Part shown: positions 52,326 to 54,608 of the stretch, in pieces
Numbering within the stretch: the first letter of the stretch is position 1
How the letters are laid out: each line of letters starts with the position of its first letter
DNA from: an uncultured Actinomycetes bacterium
Lineage (GTDB): Bacteria; Actinomycetota; Actinomycetes; Actinomycetales; Microbacteriaceae
DNA: 54,608 nt
Reading direction: 5' to 3'
Assembly: GCA_903920435.1 (NCBI GenBank)
Contig: CAIXMB010000122.1
Location: 1 to 54,608 of the forward strand
Notes under the pieces: model-generated
Told to the model about the DNA's origin: nothing
Seen by the model: only the letters and a program-made list of their open reading frames with translations
Database searches by the model: none
Translations under genes and position numbers: made by a program

Positions 52326-53423
52326 ATGGTTATGGCGCGGCGAGTGGTCCCGGTGGTGCTCGCCGGCGCCGCCGTCGTGCTCGCCGGTGCCGTCGCGGTT
52401 GTCGCCCTCACCCCGGTGCCAGTGGCTGTTGCCGAGACGCGGGGGCGGGCATCCGTCGATCAGTTCGCGGCGCAGTCGTACCGCAGCTCGCAGGCGGTCA
52501 CGGCGCTCGTGCCGGCCGGCCTGCCCGGATGCTCGGCAGCCGTCGCCCGCGACGGCGTTGTGGTCTGGGCCGGCGCCGCGGGCCTCGCCGACCTCGCCAC
52601 GGGAGCGCCGGACACGACCGAGACCCGGTTCGACATCGCCTCGCTCACGAAGCAGTTCACCGCCACGGCCGTGCTCATGCTGCAGCGCGACGGCAGCCTG
52701 AGCCTCAGCGACCCGATCGCGAGTTACGTCGACGGGCTGCCGGAGTGGGGCGCGACGATCACGCTCGACCAGCTCATGCACCACACGAGCCGCATCCCGG
52801 ACTACTGGGTGGAGCTCGATCGTCTCGGCATCGGGTTCACCGACCCGGCAGACCAGGCCATGACGCTCGACGCGATCCGCCGGGAGACGGAGCTCGACGA
52901 GGGGGAGGGCTACGAGTACTCGAACTCGAACTACGTGCTCCTCGCCGCGGTGGTCGAGCGGGTGAGCGGGCAGTCGTTCGCCGACTTCCTCGCGGAGCGC
53001 ATCTTCGCGCCGCTCGGGCTCGACATGGTGCTCGCGCCGACGCTGCACGCGCCCGACATCGCCCTCTCCTACGACGACGACCTCTCGCTGCAGGAGGCGG
53101 GCTGGACCTCGTACGGGCACACAGGCATCGTCACGACCCCGTCGGTGCTCGCGGTCTGGGGCGACCAGTACCGGGTCGGCGACATCATCCAGGCTGACTT
53201 CGAGACCGGTGCGGTGGTGAACAGCGTCGAGACCGGCGAGCGCTACGGCGCCGGCATCTACATCGCCGCCGACGGCAGCCTCAACCACCAGGGGCGCATG
53301 GGCGGCTTCATCACCGACTTCCAGGTCTCGGCCGACCGGCACACCGTGATCACCGTCATGTGCAACGGGCACCTCTCGAACCGCAACGGCCTCGCGAGCG
53401 CCCTGTGGGAGATCTGGGGCTAG
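52326..53423 (+). CDS. Serine hydrolase, beta-lactamase family, exported paralog
   Basis: 365 residues from ATG 52326, only seven bases after the previous stop. Signal peptide or anchor at about 4-30 (RRVVPVVLAGAAVVLAGAVAVVALTPVPVAVAE). FDIASLTKQFTATAVLMLQ holds the S-x-x-K, YEYSNSNYVLLAAVVERVSG the Y-x-N. Same family as the gene before it, but with an export signal, which suggests one substrate class handled on both sides of the membrane. Its TAG overlaps the stop of the convergent small gene (CTAG). Confidence 0.87.
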   Translation: MVMARRVVPVVLAGAAVVLAGAVAVVALTPVPVAVAETRGRASVDQFAAQSYRSSQAVTALVPAGLPGCSAAVARDGVVVWAGAAGLADLATGAPDTTETRFDIASLTKQFTATAVLMLQRDGSLSLSDPIASYVDGLPEWGATITLDQLMHHTSRIPDYWVELDRLGIGFTDPADQAMTLDAIRRETELDEGEGYEYSNSNYVLLAAVVERVSGQSFADFLAERIFAPLGLDMVLAPTLHAPDIALSYDDDLSLQEAGWTSYGHTGIVTTPSVLAVWGDQYRVGDIIQADFETGAVVNSVETGERYGAGIYIAADGSLNHQGRMGGFITDFQVSADRHTVITVMCNGHLSNRNGLASALWEIWG

Positions 53424-53752
53424 GCCCGCTTCCACCCGTTGCGCTCGAGGAAGGCGAGCAGCCCCTCCTTCACAGTGCGGCGCTGCGGCATGTGCCCACG
53501 GAGGGCGTTGCGCTTGGCGGCGTTGTAGATTCCGCCCGCGTCGAACCGGCGCGGGCCCGCGGGCTGCGCGGGCTTCACCTCCGTGATCGTGAAGGTGTGC
53601 GACGCGCCATCCAGCGCGGCAGTGAGCGAGTACTCGGGGTCAGCGGGGTCGGTCACCGTGATGGTCTCGCCGACGACGTCGTGGCGGTAGGCGGCATCCG
53701 TGTTCAGGCTGTCGACGCGCGCGAGCAGGTCGGCGAGCGATGCGGCGGGCAT
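53420..53752 (-). CDS. Unknown small protein, paralog of its neighbour (1)
   Basis: 110 residues. Starts SLADLLARVDSLNTDAAYRHDVVGETITVTDPADPEYSLTAALDGASHTFTITEVKPAQ and ends TVKEGLLAFLERNGWKRA. The head (LADLLARV-SLN) and the tail (LLAFLERNGW) match the neighbour (LAELLAQVPTLN; LFAFLEKNGW), while the middle differs. No signal peptide, soluble, about half beta. Not recognised. Overlaps the neighbour's stop by one base (TGATG), so the pair is one transcript. Confidence 0.75.
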   Translation of the reverse strand: MPAASLADLLARVDSLNTDAAYRHDVVGETITVTDPADPEYSLTAALDGASHTFTITEVKPAQPAGPRRFDAGGIYNAAKRNALRGHMPQRRTVKEGLLAFLERNGWKRA

Positions 53753-54204
53753 CAGCCGAACAGACCCTTCTTGTGGGTCCACCCGTTCTTCTCGAGGAAA
53801 GCGAACAGCGGCGTCTTGATGCGGCTCGTGTCGAACGACCACGCGAGCACGGGCGAGATGCCCTCGTCGGTCTTGTTGATGCCGCCCAGCTCGAAGCTGA
53901 ACTCCTTCTTGCTGGTCTTGCCCGAGAAGCCGCTCGTGCCGAAGCTCACGCCGCCGCCATTGACGGTCATACCGCTCGACTTCTCGCGGTCCTTGTACTT
54001 GTACGTACCCTTCTTCTCGTCGAAGTCGACGGTGATCGAGTACTTCTTGTCGATCGTCTTGAACTCCTTCGGGTACAGCGACTTGGCGCGCACGATGTCC
54101 CACTTGCCGACGAGCGAGTTGCCCTTCACCTCGAACACGAAGGGCTGGGCGGGGTCGTTCAGGGTGGGAACTTGAGCGAGCAGTTCCGCGAGAGGAGTGG
54201 TCAT
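53752..54204 (-). CDS. Unknown small protein, paralog of its neighbour (2)
   Basis: 150 residues. LAELLAQVPTLNDPAQPFVFEVKGNSLVGKWDIVRAKSLYPKEFKTIDKKYSITVDFDEKKGTYKYKDREKSSGMTVNGGGVSFGTSGFSGKTSKKEFSFELGG, then a tail FDTSRIKTPLFAFLEKNGWTHKKG. Strongly beta with alternating Lys/Tyr/Phe strands in the middle, like a small lipid- or ligand-binding barrel; that is only an impression. Lys-rich for a high-GC genome. Function unknown. It lies just after the VOC gene, read leftward. Confidence 0.78.
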   Translation of the reverse strand: MTTPLAELLAQVPTLNDPAQPFVFEVKGNSLVGKWDIVRAKSLYPKEFKTIDKKYSITVDFDEKKGTYKYKDREKSSGMTVNGGGVSFGTSGFSGKTSKKEFSFELGGINKTDEGISPVLAWSFDTSRIKTPLFAFLEKNGWTHKKGLFG

Positions 54205-54208
54205 TCGC

Positions 54209-54608
54209 TCAGACTAGCGGCGACACCCGGATGAGATTCGCCCACGGGTCGTCGAACGCGAGGGTATTGCCGTCATCGCGGGTGGAAACGCCGTAGTGCG
54301 CGAGGCGCTCGCCGAGTGCGCCCAGGTCGTCGGCGGTCGGCACTTGGATGTCGACCTGGGCTAGTCCGAGCGCGGGCAGGCGCGGGCCAGCCCCGCGGCT
54401 GTTCCACGTGTTCATGGCCATGTGGTGGTGGTAGCCGCCCGCGCTCACGAACAGCGCCTGCGGCCCGTAGGCGGCGGTTTCGTCGAAGCCGAGCGAGTTC
54501 ACGTAGAACTCGCGGGCACTCGGGATGTCGCCCACCTGCAGGTGCACGTGGCCGACCTGGGCGCCGCCGATGAGGGGCTGCTCGACCGACTCCTCGGTGA
54601 GGTTCTCC
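54209..54608 (-). CDS. VOC (glyoxalase/dioxygenase-type) protein, C-terminal part
   Basis: The gene runs off the window on its 5' side. The visible part is about 133 residues: VGHVHLQVGDIPSAREFYVNSLGFDETAAYGPQALFVSAGGYHHHMAMNTWNSRG and LGLAQVDIQVPTADDLGALGERLAHYGVSTRDDGNTLAFDDPWANLIRV. The H-L-Q and G-Y-H-H-H positions and a late Asp/Glu region fit the C-terminal module of a CatE/extradiol-dioxygenase-like VOC protein. The reaction cannot be stated. Ends 5 bases before the next gene's start. Confidence 0.87.
   Translation of the reverse strand, partial: ENLTEESVEQPLIGGAQVGHVHLQVGDIPSAREFYVNSLGFDETAAYGPQALFVSAGGYHHHMAMNTWNSRGAGPRLPALGLAQVDIQVPTADDLGALGERLAHYGVSTRDDGNTLAFDDPWANLIRVSPLV

Noticed and set aside
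51305-53423. Beta-lactam resistance genes
   Set aside because: The S-x-x-K/Y-x-N family is broad (esterases, peptidases, PBP-like proteins), and one of the two lacks a signal peptide. No resistance context.

Overview
The window is high-GC DNA with very tight gene packing, many 1- and 4-base start/stop overlaps (TAATG, ATGA, GTGA, CTAG) and an HspR-linked dnaK operon. Gene content and order point to an actinobacterium of the Microbacteriaceae type; the genus cannot be fixed from this sequence. No rRNA, tRNA, insertion sequence, prophage or CRISPR array was seen.

Layout. (1) 1-5968: heat-shock block dnaK (3' end)-grpE-dnaJ-hspR-rRNA methyltransferase-clpB; clpB has both a CIRCE (HrcA) and a HAIR (HspR) operator. 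(2) 5965-13363: housekeeping genes (membrane protein, GntR regulator, AEC permease, exonuclease III, pyrE, septum-formation-like protein, HAD phosphatase, solitary DNA methyltransferase, SpoU methyltransferase), many apparently leaderless. (3) 13480-17810: YhgE/Pip membrane protein, degenerate ABC ATPase and TetR, divergent from purA, with a perfect palindromic operator between them. (4) 17811-37333: an exopolysaccharide (EPS) locus with a priming sugar-phosphate transferase, three GT4 glycosyltransferase domains plus a fourth GT4 enzyme pair partner arrangement (one protein is a double GT4), a beta-helix acyltransferase, a Wzy-like polymerase, a GT2 enzyme, an aminoacyl-carrier-protein module, a Wzx flippase, a Wzz/pseudo-tyrosine-kinase and a large LuxR regulator. 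(5) 37334-41912: membrane protein, GNAT, MFS, chorismate mutase, SDR, a palindromic repeat pair and an unknown protein. (6) 41915-46450: purS-purQ-DUF3817-purL-SDR operon. (7) 46507-54608: MFS transporters, a P-loop kinase, an SGNH esterase, a small membrane protein plus YidC, two serine-hydrolase (beta-lactamase family) paralogs, two tandem paralogs of unknown function and a partial VOC protein.

The standout system is at 25697-30169: a dedicated AcpS-type phosphopantetheinyl transferase, a small carrier protein, an acyl-CoA-dehydrogenase-like flavoprotein, a class-II-synthetase-like amino acid:[carrier protein] ligase and a double alpha/beta-hydrolase with a Cys nucleophile, overlapping or abutting one another and leading directly into the flippase. 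I infer that an amino acid (Gly or Ala in characterised relatives) is loaded on the carrier, possibly oxidised, and transferred to a polysaccharide unit. Three EPS operons and the luxR upstream region share a tandem heptamer, TTAACCC-N5-TTAACCC (12-base period), placed 64 or 76 bases before a -10-like element, which suggests one regulon. Three P-loop proteins in or near this locus (ABC-like, tyrosine-kinase-like, MalT-like) have lost the Walker A lysine. Several palindromic repeat families are present, two of them inserted in frame inside genes.
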